A stretch of 64,000 nucleotides of DNA, from NCBI GenBank assembly GCA_020152595.1, contig JAIGNY010004493.1:33501-97500 (forward strand). Reading direction: 5' to 3'. Of the stretch, positions 35,601 to 45,689 are shown piece after piece. The notes under the pieces are model-generated. The model was not told the origin of the DNA. It ran no database searches and saw nothing but the letters and a program-made list of their open reading frames with translations. The stretch comes from Chiridota heheva. Its lineage: Eukaryota > Echinodermata > Holothuroidea > Apodida > Chiridotidae. Position 1 is the first letter of the stretch, and each line of letters opens with the position of its first letter. Both the position numbers and the translations under genes were made by a program.

Positions 35601-38600
35601 AAAAATACACTTTTCTTTAAATAGAAATACAAAAAGAACTAGAATTTTAGCACTCTGTAGAGTGCATACCTCCACCCAGGCCCCATTGCAATTCCAATAT
35701 GCCAAGAGTTTTGTAGAGTTCATTCGATCCCTAATAACCAATACAATCTACCTAAAGAAATCCCACCAACTTTTATCCTCCAAACATATCTTTCTCACTT
35801 TTGATCTGCATTGATCATTTGCAATCTGAACACTCTATTGTATGATTATCTTCTGACTGATTTATTCCAAGGCCATATCATTATTTTCAGTTTTATTCAG
35901 GCTAGGCATTCATTGTTTTGAGTTACTATCAGGCAAAAACATAATAAAGATTTGCAATTATGACATCGCATTGTACACCACAAGGTCGCTTTTAATGTGT
36001 TTGTTACAAAGGTACAAACGTTTTCTGTTTAACCACTGACTGAAATGAGCTTTAAATTTTGAGTTAATCAAGTTTTAAAATTTTAAAATTAGCATATGTA
36101 GTTTTTAAGTTATCAATATTCAAAAGTTTGAAATTTGTTTCCTATATTGAAAATATATAGTGTACAAAGGAAAACTCTTCAAAACGATTTTGGTTTTCTT
36201 AATATTTCTTTTCTTAATTTCAGACCTTAAAAATGTTCAAAATGTCTTCTCCAGCTTGAAGTTGGTTGGAGATTAAATCATCTTCATTAGAATAATTTAA
36301 AAGAGAAATGATAGAGGATTAAAAAACTGATGGATTTACATAAGAAAATAGAGACTATGTCCCATTTAAACATTACAAGAGTAACACAAAAATGCTCCCA
36401 TATTTGCACAAAAATCTTCAAACAGCTGTAGAATGGCCAATTTTAAACCAATTTTAAAGAAATATTTTGCTTTCCTCATGTTAGTTTGTGGATTCTAAAC
36501 CACAATAGCTAATGTGGTCTCTACCTGTCCATATATCTTTAACAGTCACAGTTTTCGGAGGGACTAACAATCATATTTCTCTGATAAAGCAGTATAAGCC
36601 AGTAAACCTGCATGAAAAGACATCAGGTTCTACTTACAAAATATGGTAATAAAACATCAGCTCCATAGACAAAGAGTGCCCCGAGTGAAAAGCCAATAGC
36701 AACTGGAATGAAAGCCCACCGTTTAGATGCCCACGATATCTCTGCAAGTTCAATTGCCGGTGCCAGCAACGACCAATAGGAAGCGGCTATCATGACCTAG
36801 AATCAAGAAGAAGAAAATTGCATTTTCATTTGCAAAACCTGATACATGTTCTATTTGAATTATTTTAGTCAAGGTATATCCATTCAAGGAGGGGGAATTT
36901 CTTTCAATCTGCAGGTTGAAAAGTATGTTTTGTATTGCTTTGTTATTAATTCAAGAGGTACCAGAAAATGTCCACAAGCTGGTGAGAGGATTGGGGTGGG
37001 GGAGGGGGGCGGGTGGATTCCGTTTAATACCTTTAGTTACTTTTTTCATCTTAAGGTCTTTGTAGTGATTTTGTGTGAATGTAAATTGGGTTTACCTGAA
37101 AAGTTCAGAGTCAAAATTAGACTACTTGAAAACTGGGGTGGTCATGGCCCCCCTGCCTACCCCTGTTTCTGGCACCAGTGATAAATTATTGTACATGATC
37201 CATATGAAAATATATTTTAAGAAAGTAGAAGATGAGTAAATGAAACACTTACTCCAGCTGCAAAACCGAGGCTGGCATCTAAGACTTTTCTCTGAAAAGT
37301 AAATTATTTGAAAAACAACAGAGATAGTTAAATTCAATCACAGAATATTTTAATTAAAAGTTTGAGCTAGCCAAACATAAATGATAATTTGTGAATACAT
37401 TATACATTTTTTGTCCTAATTTTAAGAGAAGAATACAAAATTGAACATCAGCAACTGGTTTTAATCTAAAACTGTTGAAAAATTCTAAATGAATTACAAA
37501 AATATAAGAAAATCCCTTTTTACAAATGATAAATTTATACATTTTGTTCCAAATTGTAATATTTGTTGACAATTCTAATGATGGCTACACCTGATGTTCA
37601 TTACCAAATATATATATATTTTTTTTATAGTATTTGCATTGCTATGACCAGTGCATTAAACCCCAGTAATGCACTACCTTGATTATTTGGTTTATTCCAC
37701 TGGTACAACAGGTGAATTTCTTTATAACGAAAACATATATATTAACTTTTCTCGTTTGACATTCCTTTTTGTTTTTTTATGCATTTTAAACAATCTAACA
37801 TGGAAATTATATAAAAAGTTTAATATTTTGGCATTGTGTTTAGATACGCATCTAATGCACTGGTTTAAAGGACTCTAAAGTCCGACCATTCCACATGAGC
37901 CAAAAGTATACTAAGCAACACTATACAGTTGACGTTGCTGTTATATAATCTGATCTTCGTCTTGAGGCTGTATTTCATAGATTTTCAAATTGATTGTAGA
38001 TGTGCGAAAGCACTCCTTGTCTTGTCCAGCCTTCTTTGATGTCTTTCTGGGCACCATTGTCACTACTGATTAGGTTCCCTAGGTAAGGAAAGTCATCAAT
38101 ATAATCAAGTAAAATGTCATCTACAGTAAGAGTCGTCGGTATTGTATTCACATACATTACCTTGCTTTTGGTAGTGATAATGCTAAGGCCAGTCTGTTTA
38201 CTAATCTGGCAGAGCCTACCTGTCTCTGCTTGCAGGTGTTGATGTTCTGAGGAATGATTATAGCTAAAATCCTAGTTTTAACAGGGGCTAGCATATAAAA
38301 GCTTTAAGGGACCCAAATAAAAGCCTCAAGGGGCCCCTGCACCCCCAGTGGTTCATGCACGCATTAAAGTGCACATAAACAAGTTGCCCCTGTCCCTTAT
38401 TACATCCAACTAGGGGTTTGTTAACTGAGACAAAAACCCAGAATTTTAGATTTGACATGCGCTATTTACAGAGCTTAAAAGATTACCTACAACCAAAACT
38501 AATCTCTAAGAAAGTAGACTTGCATTGAGTATACATGATGTCAATGAGCACTTTCAACTGTGGTTAGAAATTCCTACTTTTAAATTATAAAATGAATGAT

Positions 38601-39949
38601 GGTATTTTTTTCTAAATCTTGAAAAGGAGAAAAGTCTGCAAGACTTCCCATAAAACCATACGAGAAAGTTGCTTTTTAGCTGCTGAAAAGCTAAGCCAGG
38701 AGACAAGAAATTCTAGTAAAATATGCCACTTTTGCTGATTCTTTCAAGACATAAGAACAGTTTAAATCTATAAAAACAAATTATGAGAAAAAAATGAGCC
38801 AGAATTGGTACAACTTACTCTGGTTGCAAGCCAAAGATCTTTGAAAAAATCAACTGTGCACGTTTTCAGTAAATGAAATAATAAATGTATTACATTCTGC
38901 ACTTTGCCAGAATCGTAAGAAAAATGTAACACAAGTAACTTAACAGTGACACAAATTATTTGTGGAGCAACTGCAGAATACCCCACATTCCTATCTAGGG
39001 CAACAGAGCTACACTGGGTCAATGTATTTGATGTAAAATTTTGCTGAGTCAAAAGCTTTAGAAACTGCTACATGAAGGACCTTAAGAAACAAATGCTACT
39101 GGGGCTACATTGCAATTAGTAGCAACTCGAGAATTGGAGGCTACAGACGCTACTTTAAAATACAGAAGACCCCCTTTTTTTTTTTTGTGTTAACGATGCA
39201 TACTCAAGATTAGTCCTAACATTACACTGTAGGGTGCAGTGCGGATTTTGACAATTCGGGAGTGCAGGGCTACAGGCTACACTGGAAAAATAGGAGTCGA
39301 AGTTTGTTCAAGAGAAAGGGGCTATGGTGCTACACTGGTATTTTTCTTCCCAGTTAGCCTGAGCTTCTTACTTAGGTAATCTTCAATAATGCTGGGTATT
39401 AATAAATTATAGTATTAATGCACTTGTGCCTTTTTAAAGAAGGACTGATGCATGTACATGTATACAAATAATTCTATTTTTATTTTGCAGTTCCTATTAG
39501 AACAAGGAACATGGAAATTCATATCATGATTATTTTAAATTATTTGTCTTGGACAGTCTGTTACTGTGTTAGGCCTACTACTACTGTTACTAATGAACTA
39601 TCATATCTAGCATACTTCTTCAACAATTGTGCTGCTTCAATTACACAGCACTCAAGAAGAAATTATTACAGTAATTAATATTTAAAAGATTGTATTGAAA
39701 CCGCTTTATTTCGTTTCGGTATTTTAGAATTATATCAACTTATAAGACCATTAATTCCTTTAGTCGCCTTCCTTTATTGCGCAATTGGTATAGGGAAATA
39801 ATAACGCTCAATAGGAACAGCTTAACTTGCTTTGTTCTTACTTTTCCACTTGTGAAGACAAAAACTAAAGCAGCTCCCGCTGCGGTAAGACCCCATGTAA
39901 AAAGGGTGCCCATAAGGGCTTGCAGGACCGGATGGTAACCAGCAATCAT
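25847..39949 (-). CDS. SLC39A11: SLC39A11 (ZIP11) zinc transporter orthologue, 8 exons, last exon missing
   Basis: Joined exons encode 304 residues plus a split codon: 39949-39842, 37291-37253, 36796-36638, 34003-33895, 32274-32104, 30578-30509, 26796-26698 and 26005-25847. All junctions follow GT-AG and all phases agree. The protein is a ZIP/GufA-type transporter that moves Zn2+ (possibly Cu+) into the cytosol; ZIP11 is intracellular in mammals. TM1 is at residues 10-31, TM2 at about 43-62, TM3 at about 79-96. A variable acidic loop follows (103-180). TM4 carries HNIPEG (192-197) and TM5 QNFPEG (228-233), the two metal-site helices. MVEP (259-262) in TM6 supplies another ligand. TM7 ends in [11 protein letters not shown]8 (about 30 residues) is missing and probably lies beyond position 1. 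The loop lacks the His cluster of many other ZIPs. Confidence 0.95.
26398..26690 (+). repeat. Dispersed repeat R3, copy in intron 7
   Basis: This matches 30715-31030 at several blocks: CGG(A)AAGAA(T/C), CCTGTGTAATTGTGCAA versus CATGTAATTATGCAA, and GTGGGAAGATTTT with ACACCTTTATTCAGAA. It ends within ten bases of the exon 7 donor. No coding content. Confidence 0.7.
26698..26796 (-). CDS. SLC39A11: SLC39A11 exon 7
   Basis: Acceptor CCCTCTAG, donor TG|GTAAGT. Encodes [20 protein letters not shown] and on to STWRSF. Contains the second metal-site helix. Confidence 0.95.
26921..28172. repeat. 20-bp minisatellite, array B
   Basis: About 55 copies of AAAATATGCTATAAACCATG and the AAAATAGGC variant, interrupted at 27960-28095. 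A 360-bp block is repeated inside it: 27290-27400 and 27650-27765 share ACTACAACAATATTCTATAA. It is the reverse complement of array A. Confidence 0.94.
27978..28080. mobile_element. Small foldback insertion in array B
   Basis: A non-array segment has nested inverted repeats. CTTTCCATTTAGTATGC faces GCATACTGAAAGGAAAG, and the core at 28001-28032 is a near-perfect palindrome around TTTTGGCCAAAA. It looks like a short MITE-type insertion. Confidence 0.75.
28573..29133. mobile_element. Long-TIR MITE (family M1), copy 2
   Basis: A complete copy with both ends: TAAAGGATTAGTATAGGGTC at the left and the inverse, GACCCCTGAGCTAAATCCTTTA-like, at the right. Inverted arms are about 140 bp. Confidence 0.9.
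29134..29665. other. Intron 6 sequence without recognised features
   Basis: Short minus-strand frames only, no domain. No array. Confidence 0.4.
29666..29980. repeat. GAA/GGA microsatellite tract
   Basis: About 315 bp of pure purine on the plus strand, running GAA repeats, then about 50 GGA repeats, then GGAGAA and GAA repeats. Poly-Glu/Lys or poly-Ser/Phe translations are artefacts. In the SLC39A11 transcript it reads as a TTC/TCC pyrimidine tract inside intron 6. Confidence 0.97.
29985..30230 (-). mobile_element. tRNA-derived SINE, probable
   Basis: The minus strand at 30230-30150 reads ACTGGTTAGCTGAATTGGTA (A-box-like) then GTTGTTCGCGGATTCC (B-box-like). The other end has AAGCGCTTTACAATGG, typical of LINE/SINE 3' tails, directly before the GAA tract. 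The microsatellite may therefore have grown from the SINE tail. Confidence 0.6.
30509..30578 (-). CDS. SLC39A11: SLC39A11 exon 6
   Basis: Acceptor TTTTGCAG, donor AA|GTAAGT. Encodes [20 protein letters not shown] then ESA, finishing the HNIPEG helix begun in exon 5. Confidence 0.95.
30715..31030 (+). repeat. Dispersed repeat R3, copy in intron 5
   Basis: Same family as 26398-26690 and 2480-2590, ending TTATTCAGAAACAAGGGAAA. Confidence 0.7.
31195..31675 (+). pseudogene. LINE ORF2 C-terminal fragment
   Basis: The plus strand gives [32 protein letters not shown], a stop, [15 protein letters not shown], then after a frameshift [14 protein letters not shown] and [13 protein letters not shown]. 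The LLYGSETWTL, LDG(C/T)YTR and Q(R)RRxxFAGH motifs are typical of the end of animal LINE ORF2 proteins. Stops and shifts make it a relic. It lies antisense in SLC39A11 intron 5. Confidence 0.8.
32104..32274 (-). CDS. SLC39A11: SLC39A11 exon 5
   Basis: Acceptor TTTCAG, donor G|GTAAGA. Encodes the second half of the cytosolic loop and TM4: [17 protein letters not shown]. An inverted fragment of this exon is at 32748-32805. Confidence 0.94.
32308..32510 (+). mobile_element. Family R2 element, copy C with collapsed array
   Basis: CTACGGACAAATATCAATAA, TTTAGAAGAAAATATGCTAC and CCATTTCACAGCATTTTGAA match copy B, but only one or two minisatellite units remain (about 32350-32375). Confidence 0.65.
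32515..32950 (+). repeat. Dispersed repeat R4 with a 40-bp-arm palindrome, copy 1
   Basis: GTTTATATGCGTAT with ATGCACGG and CAAAGGACTTTG (32528-32567) is inverted at 32608-32650. The rest (32683-32930) matches the reverse complement of 37625-37801: TGTTAGATTGTTTAAAATGC, AAGAAATTCACC, TTTAATGCAC. Copy 1 has about 60 extra bases, the exon-5-like segment. Confidence 0.78.
32748..32805 (+). pseudogene. Inverted partial copy of SLC39A11 exon 5
   Basis: The plus strand AATGTACTTTTACAGAATGG, then GATCTG and ACGCAGGATCAA, repeats the coding strand of exon 5 (32232-32176 on minus) over about 57 bp at roughly 87% identity. It is inverted about 520 bp from the source. It is absent from the related repeat at 37625-37801, so it was inserted. 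It encodes nothing useful. Confidence 0.85.
32951..33414. other. Intron 4 sequence without recognised features
   Basis: AT-rich. GTGAGTGACACAACA occurs at 33077 and 33236, foreshadowing the small array that follows. Confidence 0.4.
33415..33488. repeat. Short tandem repeat, 23-24 bp x3
   Basis: Three copies of GTGGGTGACACAACATAATA. Single GTGACACAACA words lie at 33077 and 33236. Confidence 0.85.
33895..34003 (-). CDS. SLC39A11: SLC39A11 exon 4
   Basis: Acceptor TTCCCCAG-like at 34004-34005, donor A|GTAAAT. Encodes [20 protein letters not shown] and [14 protein letters not shown], the acidic variable loop between TM3 and TM4. It is the least conserved exon and is assigned by position, open phase and splice sites. 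Confidence 0.85.
34200..34480. repeat. Degenerate AATTCCC/CCCCC-rich repeat
   Basis: Short words such as AATTCCC, TTTTGGCC and CCCCCTT recur. This composition also appears at 41190-41420, 56800-56900 and 63340-63500 and seems typical of non-autonomous hAT-like interiors. Confidence 0.4.
34725..35216. mobile_element. Long-TIR MITE (family M1), copy 3
   Basis: Ends AATTAGTTTAGGGGTCAAG and CCCCTGAACTAATCCTTTAA. The left arm has lost about 70 bp (GTCAAG joins directly to TTTAAAG). The rest follows copies 1 and 2. Confidence 0.87.
35217..35989. other. Intron 3 sequence without recognised features
   Basis: Short frames on both strands near 35490-35820 have no recognisable domain. Confidence 0.4.
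35990..36543 (+). mobile_element. TATGGACA-ended repeat (family R2), copy 2
   Basis: Parallel to 9638-10185 over several hundred bases. Right end CTGTCCATATATCTTTAACA. Confidence 0.65.
36638..36796 (-). CDS. SLC39A11: SLC39A11 exon 3
   Basis: Acceptor TTCTAG, donor TTT|GTAAGT, phase 0 at both ends. Encodes [20 protein letters not shown] and [20 protein letters not shown] with LLPYF (TM2 end and TM3). Confidence 0.95.
37253..37291 (-). CDS. SLC39A11: SLC39A11 exon 2 (39 bp)
   Basis: A 13-codon microexon, [13 protein letters not shown], between TTTTCAG and GGA|GTAAGT. In phase with both neighbours. Confidence 0.95.
37625..37890 (-). repeat. Dispersed repeat R4, copy 2 (inverted)
   Basis: The reverse complement matches 32683-32930 without the exon-5-like insert. 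TTTAATGCACT(G) and CATCTAATGCACTGG lie at its ends. Confidence 0.78.
37930..38270 (-). pseudogene. LINE ORF2 fragment
   Basis: The minus strand encodes [40 protein letters not shown] and [12 protein letters not shown], the thumb region after the RT active site (FTYLGS and NGAQKDI-like motifs). It is from the same LINE group as 31195-31675 but on the opposite strand. Relic. Confidence 0.8.
38271..39841. other. Intron 1 sequence
   Basis: Contains loosely repeated GGCTAC(A)ACTGG words at 39000-39350 and no gene. Nothing else was recognised. Confidence 0.4.
39842..39949 (-). CDS. SLC39A11: SLC39A11 exon 1 with start codon
   Basis: ATG at 39949-39947. Encodes [36 protein letters not shown] (TM1). 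Ends AAAA|GTAAGA. This start matches the family N-terminus, so no upstream coding exon is needed. The promoter is not identifiable by eye. Confidence 0.95.
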
Positions 39950-40226
39950 TAGAATTGAGAGGTTTTACAAAGTAAATCACTTCTGTTCTCCAAATTTGCC
40001 AACAAGATTACGAGGTGGCATACCACAAACGGTCAAAAGAGAGTACAAGTAAATATTATGCTAGATACTAAGATGGAAAATACTCAAGCTTATCATCTTC
40101 CCTATTTCAGAACTTAATTACTATAAGATCTCGTTCTTTCCCCGCACCGCCCGTAAAAAGAATATTTTCCCCCGAGTAAACTGTCTCAGCCCCTTCTGTC
40201 TCCGCTTTTAAACGTCTTTGTCTTGT
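39950..40226. promoter_or_regulatory. Upstream region of SLC39A11, no clear core promoter
   Basis: It lies directly 5' of the start codon, so it should hold the 5' UTR and promoter. A CG-containing patch occurs at 40138-40160. No TATA box at a convincing distance was seen. Confidence 0.35.
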
Positions 40227-40266
40227 TGGAGCTGCTTTAGTATTTGTCTTCACAAGTGGAAAAGTA
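40227..40266 (+). pseudogene. Inverted partial copy of SLC39A11 exon 1 and its splice donor
   Basis: The plus strand GGAGCTGCTTTAGT then TTTGTCTTCACAAGTGGAAA and AGTA repeats the coding strand of exon 1 (39880-39839) with one mismatch in about 39 bases, inverted about 345 bp upstream of its source. It includes the GT of the donor. Confidence 0.92.
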
Positions 40267-40271
40267 TCTTA

Positions 40272-40465
40272 TTCCGTCATCTTGTGATGTCATGTCTTGT
40301 CATGTGATGTCATGTGTTGTCATGTCTTGTCATGTGATGTCATGTGATGTCATGTGATGTCATGTTATGTCATGTAATGTCATGTGATGTCATGTGATGC
40401 CATGTGATGCCATGTGATGTCATGTGATGTCATATTATGTCATGTTGTGTTATGCTATGTTATGT
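40272..40465. repeat. 10-bp minisatellite TCATGTGATG
   Basis: About 19 copies with CTTG, TTAT and GATGC variants, directly beside the inverted exon 1 fragment and upstream of SLC39A11. Confidence 0.95.
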
Positions 40466-41025
40466 TTGGTATGCTATCTTATATTTCTAGTCGTTCCGGC
40501 CAGGGGCCGAGTCGCGAAGAACACATTGGGAGTAAGGTGTAAGGGCGACAGGAGGGTGGAGGGGGGGGGGTAAACTTGTGCCCGAATTTTAGGTAACATG
40601 GCCTTCACATACATAATAATTATTGCAGTTCCAAGTTGTGTATTTTGAAGTGTCCAAAACGTGGCATGTGGCGCTGGGCTGCAGGCTGCAGCTTCTTTTT
40701 CAGTATAGGTGGATTTCTTTTTATATTTTTGGCTCTCAAAATTTGCGGTAAAGATTTTCGAATGAAATTTTAGATCATGATTCGAATAAAGATAAATGGC
40801 CAGGGGGCGGATCCAGAGGGTAGGGTGCCGTGGTTGTACACTCCGCCTTTGGTGACAAGGTGCCCCAAATTGTGCGGTTCCTAACCTCCTACCCTGTTCC
40901 TCGCACCCACCCGATGCCAACAAAATAAAAACGCATATTTAAAGTCTATAATTTGATAGGTGATTGTCTTTTCAAAGTGAGTTTTCAAAAGCTTAAGATC
41001 GCAGTTTCTGGAGCTTTACCCATGG
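40466..41025. other. Probable hAT-like ends, no gene
   Basis: CAGGGGGCGGATCCAGAGGG at 40801 resembles a hAT terminal sequence. G-rich runs lie at 40560-40570. No coding domain. Confidence 0.4.
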
Positions 41026-42840
41026 ACAGTGGTGTATCCAGCTTTCGGCGCCAGATCTGGAAAAAAAATGCCCGAAAATATGACTTTTTAATTTGACTTC
41101 TAGCTAAATGAAAAATAGTCAATATTAAATCATGATGTCGAACAAATTGAAAAAAGAAGAAGTAAATCACTACCAATTTGATATATAATGGACGATTTTT
41201 GAATCACATTAAAGCCATAATTTGAAAACAAAATTTAGTCCATTTTAAACTAAATTTCTGCGATTTTTAACGAAATTTATGGAAATTTTGAAAATAAATC
41301 TAAGCAATTTTTAACCTCATTTGTACTATTTAAAACAAACTTTGGGTGACTTTTAACCAAATTTGTGCATTTTTACCAAGTATAGGCCATTCTAAGTAAA
41401 TTTGGGGCGAAAGTTTTAATCACTGCAGTTCAAGTTCTTGCACGAATATGAATAGAAAATCGTCCTACTTGAATATTTCACCACACAGTTATTATTCTCA
41501 GTTTACACAAGAGGGCACAGACCTTCGCAAGGGGATGGGGAATAGTCCCTGTTGGCAATGGCTCTGGTCTATATCACCCATTTTGTGCTATCTCTGAAAC
41601 TTTGTTATCAGTATTTGTTATCAGTATGTCATTCTTCTATGTAATATTGCCAATAAGGCACATGCGATCCACATGTGCAGTATCGCCGTGCAAGGCATCT
41701 CGGAGCAAGGAGTTGTCATTGCTCCGTGCTTGAAGACTCTCACGACCAATATGTAGTTCGAAAAGTTGCTGTGCCCCAGCCAGCCAGCCAGCTAGTGTAA
41801 CAAATTTGGTGAAATTTTCCGAATATTTAGCACAAAATAGTCAATTTGTTTGGACCTATTTTTGAAGAAATGTCCGAAATTTCGAGCGATAAAGTGAAAA
41901 ATCGGGGGTTTTAACGAATATTTGAAAACTAACCATTTTTTTTTCAACTTGCAGATTTTTCGGAATATTTACATCATTTTTTGTTTTGTTTCATCATTTT
42001 GATTTCTTTAGCCCTTCTCTAAATTTTTGAAGAAAACAATCCGGCCTTGGTGGAATTTTGACCCATGCAGTATATTCCTACGCTGCTGCTGTACCCCTAC
42101 CCCCTCCCCCACCCCCATCCACTACAAAATTCCCAGTGACACGACTGGTGGGCTATGTGCCCTTGTTCTTGCCAACACCCCAACCTCCCTTCAAAAATTC
42201 ACGGATCCACATCTACATGCATAATGATGAAGTTGAACAAGCTTGGATTAAAGTCCAACATGTTCCGGAAATACTAAAAAGCTTAAGATCATTTATTTCT
42301 GGACAAAATATCGATGTATGGCATGTTTGGGATAAATTTGGAAATTTTATATCATTCTTCGGAATAAATTAGGAAAGTTTAACATGTTTAAGATAACCAT
42401 TGAAATAAATGGGAAAAGTAATATCATTTTTTGGAATAATCTTAAAATGTATACAATTATTTGGAAACATCGAAAAACAGATAATTTAAGTCCATAAATC
42501 CAAAAAATGTGGAAGTTTAATTCACAACATTTTCGATATAATCGGAACATTTAATATCATGATTTAATCATGATTTGGAAAACTTTACAACCTGATTCAG
42601 AATAATCGGAAAATTTTAGAACCAGATTTGATAAAAAAAAATTGCGTAATTTAAAGACTATCATCATTCGGAAAAATTGGGAGGTTTGAGAATAGTTTTT
42701 GGAAAAGCTCTTTCAAGAATACACACGTTTTGCCCGAATTTTAAGACCAATGCCCGCATTTTTCTTTATTTCTCAATATTGGAGAGAGTGTGACACCCCT
42801 ACACCCCGGTCCCGATGCCCCTGGTATTGACTAGTTAGGA
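41026..42840. mobile_element. Non-autonomous hAT-like element(s), degenerate
   Basis: The start ACAGTGGTGTATCCAGC at 41027 is hAT-TIR-like. The interior consists of loose 25-40-bp repeats: AAATTT/TTTTAACC words at 41190-41420, and ATCATT/GGAAAATTTA words at 42290-42700. Runs of CCCC lie at 42095-42115. The right limit is uncertain. The short plus-strand frames at 42027-42372 show no domain. Confidence 0.4.
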
Positions 42841-44954
42841 CACAATTGGTACTTACTTGGAAAGAAGAATGTATGGAACACCAAAAGGGGCGAATTTGTT
42901 GACGATGTTGATCTATCTGTCTATGTGATATCTATTTGAATGCATTATATAATTATCAGTGGGGGGGGGGTAAGGAGCACAGCGAGCACGTTTATTCCCG
43001 ATTGTAATTAGCAAGAACTCGCTAAGAAATGACAATCTATGAAATTGGGCCCAGGGAAAAACTGGCAATGTCGTAGACTCACTTGCCCTGCCGCATCTTC
43101 TTTGCAAAGTTAAAAAAGGAACCCTAGATAAACTTGAGTTTTCTGTTAGAAAAGTCACGCTATCATAACTGACTTTTTTATTGACAGATTGGAGGAAGTA
43201 GCACAAACGTTTTCTATGTCAGTGTGTGCAAATTTCAATAGTGGGACACCTCAGGTTAATTTGGGGTCCGGAGAAAAACTGATATTGAGGGCCCAACCAG
43301 TGACGTAGCTAGGGTCCTACGGGCGGGACGAGTGCAGCCCTGCGCCCCTATGGGTATAAGTATAATGGTATATATTTGTATGGTCCCCCTTATAGGTCCG
43401 GGCATAGGGCGACTGCTACCCCCCCCCCCTCCCCCTTGCCTCTCAGTTATCTGACTCGCTAAAGACTGATCATAAATTTGGCAGGTTTGGCAGCAGACTG
43501 TTAAACCGAATTTATGTGAATTTAGCAATTGAGAAAATCCTCCTGAACCATTCTAAGAACCATAGCCGTACGAAGCGAGGGTGGGGTGTCCCCCTGTCGG
43601 TCGGGAATAGACCTTAGTTGTGCAAAATTGTGAGATGTCACATTTGGATGTACCGTTGAAATTAGTGATTTATCGGAATTATCATGCTCGACATGGCCAG
43701 ATGACTAGAAATCGGGGGTGCTCTACCAGCTCGCGATGATTGTGACATCATGATTCTTGGGCACCAATCTAAGTTGCGCATAGAAGTGATATCTGTATCA
43801 ACCCCGATACGGTTAAATATAGCATTCATGTCTTCCCGACTCGACATGATGCTGATAAATGAGTTTCATGTCATCACTCTTAATCGGGTAGTGACTGCGT
43901 GATGCGAAAGGTTGGATGTTGTGGCCTAGCCAGCCTCCAAAAAGGAACTGTGAATTTTGATGGCTATTTCGTGGTCCAAAAAGTGGGGGATCCGAGGGAC
44001 CTTCATAACGTTGTTTATGCAAAAGTTGTAGGGAGCGAACTTGAACCAGTACCTCGCCCAATTACGTGACTTCTACACTGGCTGATATACCAGAGAAAAT
44101 TTCTCCTTTATCTGTTAAGAAGTGGTAATCCAAATGTATATATCATAGTTGATTTTAACGTAAGAATTTAACTTTTTCTTGTTTTCTTAAATTTAAGTTT
44201 TGCCACGTCTGTGTTTTGATTTAAAGCCATTTAGGGGCATCACAAACAAGAAGTCTTTTTCGCTTCCAGTGTTTCACCCTTTGAACCCTTAGCAGGGTTT
44301 CGCCGCAGACACGACGATTTTGCCGGATTTCTCAATTTGCAGGGGGATTTTTTTTTATATCTGCCTGTTAACCCACACCTTTTCTCAGTAGAATTTATCA
44401 GTTTATCGTTAAAATTTTCTTTTTTCATCAAACGTTGTGTTTGAAGTTAAGCCATTTTAAGGCATCCAAAGAATACATTTTTGAGGGCTTCCGGGGTTCG
44501 CCCCTTTGGCTCTCAGGGGCTTTACGCCTGGACCACATCGGAATCCCACGCCGTTATGCGTACATAATGCGTGCGCAGTGCATGCTTTTGGCTCCACAAA
44601 CGTTATTAAGAGCATTTTAGGTGCCTCTATTTTCTCACCTCAACTATTGTGCACCCCCTCCCAGCAAAAAAAGTCTGATTAAGCTATACTGCTCAAGCTA
44701 AATTGTTTATTTACATATTAAATGGATTTTTAGGTCGGAAAACAAAGTCACCCCCTTCCCCTCCCGAAATAAGAAGGGCCCCTATATACGGCCACGCTAA
44801 CAACCCCTGACTAATTGCTTTCACATTTTTTGGAGCATCATATTCCGAATGATGATCAGTACAATACATGATCTAAATCTGTCCTATTTCGAGACTTTTC
44901 GTGATTGACGCCAATCTTCAATAGTAGACTTAATACAACAGCCTCAGGTCAATT
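42841..44954. other. Gene-free, repeat-like stretch
   Basis: Several hAT-end-like phrases occur: CAGTGACGTAGCTAGG at 43306, CCATAGCCGTACGAAGCGAG at 43560, TATATACGGCCACGCTAACA at 44782. A GTTTCGCC/GGTTCGCC-rich patch lies at 44270-44520. No frame has a recognisable domain. Confidence 0.4.
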
Positions 44955-45110
44955 CTATACGGGGTTCTACACAGATAAGACAGCTTTAAACTTGAATATC
45001 TCTACGTAACGGATTAAGATTTTTGAATGTTTTCTCCACTATTTTATTTCATGTTAAGTTCTCTTTAATACAGATAAACTTGTTTGACCACGAAACTAAT
45101 CCTTTCAATA
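44955..45110. mobile_element. Long-TIR MITE (family M1), right end only
   Basis: TTTAAACTTGAATATCTC, AAGATTTTTGAATG and ACTAATCCTTTCA match the right arms of the other copies. The left part is missing. Confidence 0.8.
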
Positions 45111-45464
45111 AGATATGGGATTTAATGCTATTTCCAGGCATATGCGTGCGAAGCAAGGTGTTGTTTTGCTCTTTCAGAATAGGCTAAACCAGCAACAACT
45201 CTGTTTTGTCAAAATTTTAACTTCTGAGAGTACCACGTGATCTTTTTGTATTCTTTGTTTGTACATGATCCTCCCTGACAGGAACTCGGCAAGACTCCTT
45301 TACAGAACATAGACACTAAGTTTTACCAAATGCTGGCAAAAGCAACCCCCAGTTTCGTGAGCAACGCACAACGCTTAGCTGTTTAGGCCTATGATTTGGG
45401 ATTCCAGATGGGAAACCACAAGAAAGAAAACTAGATCACAATTTTGACGTCGGAGCCGGACTCG

Positions 45465-45545
45465 AACTTCTACGACCCAGATGATTGGAAAGTCGCAGAT
45501 TATACCACTGAGACACACTGCTTCTTTTTAGTCTGTCTCACAGAC
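45465..45545 (-). mobile_element. tRNA-like SINE head or tRNA relic
   Basis: The minus strand reads GTGTCTCAGTGGTATAATCTG (A box) and, 30 bases on, GTTCGAGTCCGGCTCCGA (B box). The anticodon stem does not pair well, so a functional tRNA is unlikely; a SINE head or pseudogene is more probable. Confidence 0.6.
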
Positions 45546-45689
45546 CGGTTCAAGTGGGAAATGGTGTTCACTTTATATAAAAATGAGATTCTTTAGTGGT
45601 TTTTCCCGCTGAATACGATGGCGTTACACCGATAAATTCTTAAGTGTATCCAAAGTGACCCCACAGTCCCTCTAGGGAGTGGGATCCCA

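Noticed and set aside
35493..35814. Overlapping opposite frames near 35.5-35.8 kb
   Set aside because: Composition and lack of any motif suggest chance open frames within SLC39A11 intron 3.
45465..45545. Functional tRNA gene
   Set aside because: The A and B boxes are good, but the anticodon stem and acceptor stem do not pair, so a SINE head or relic is more likely.
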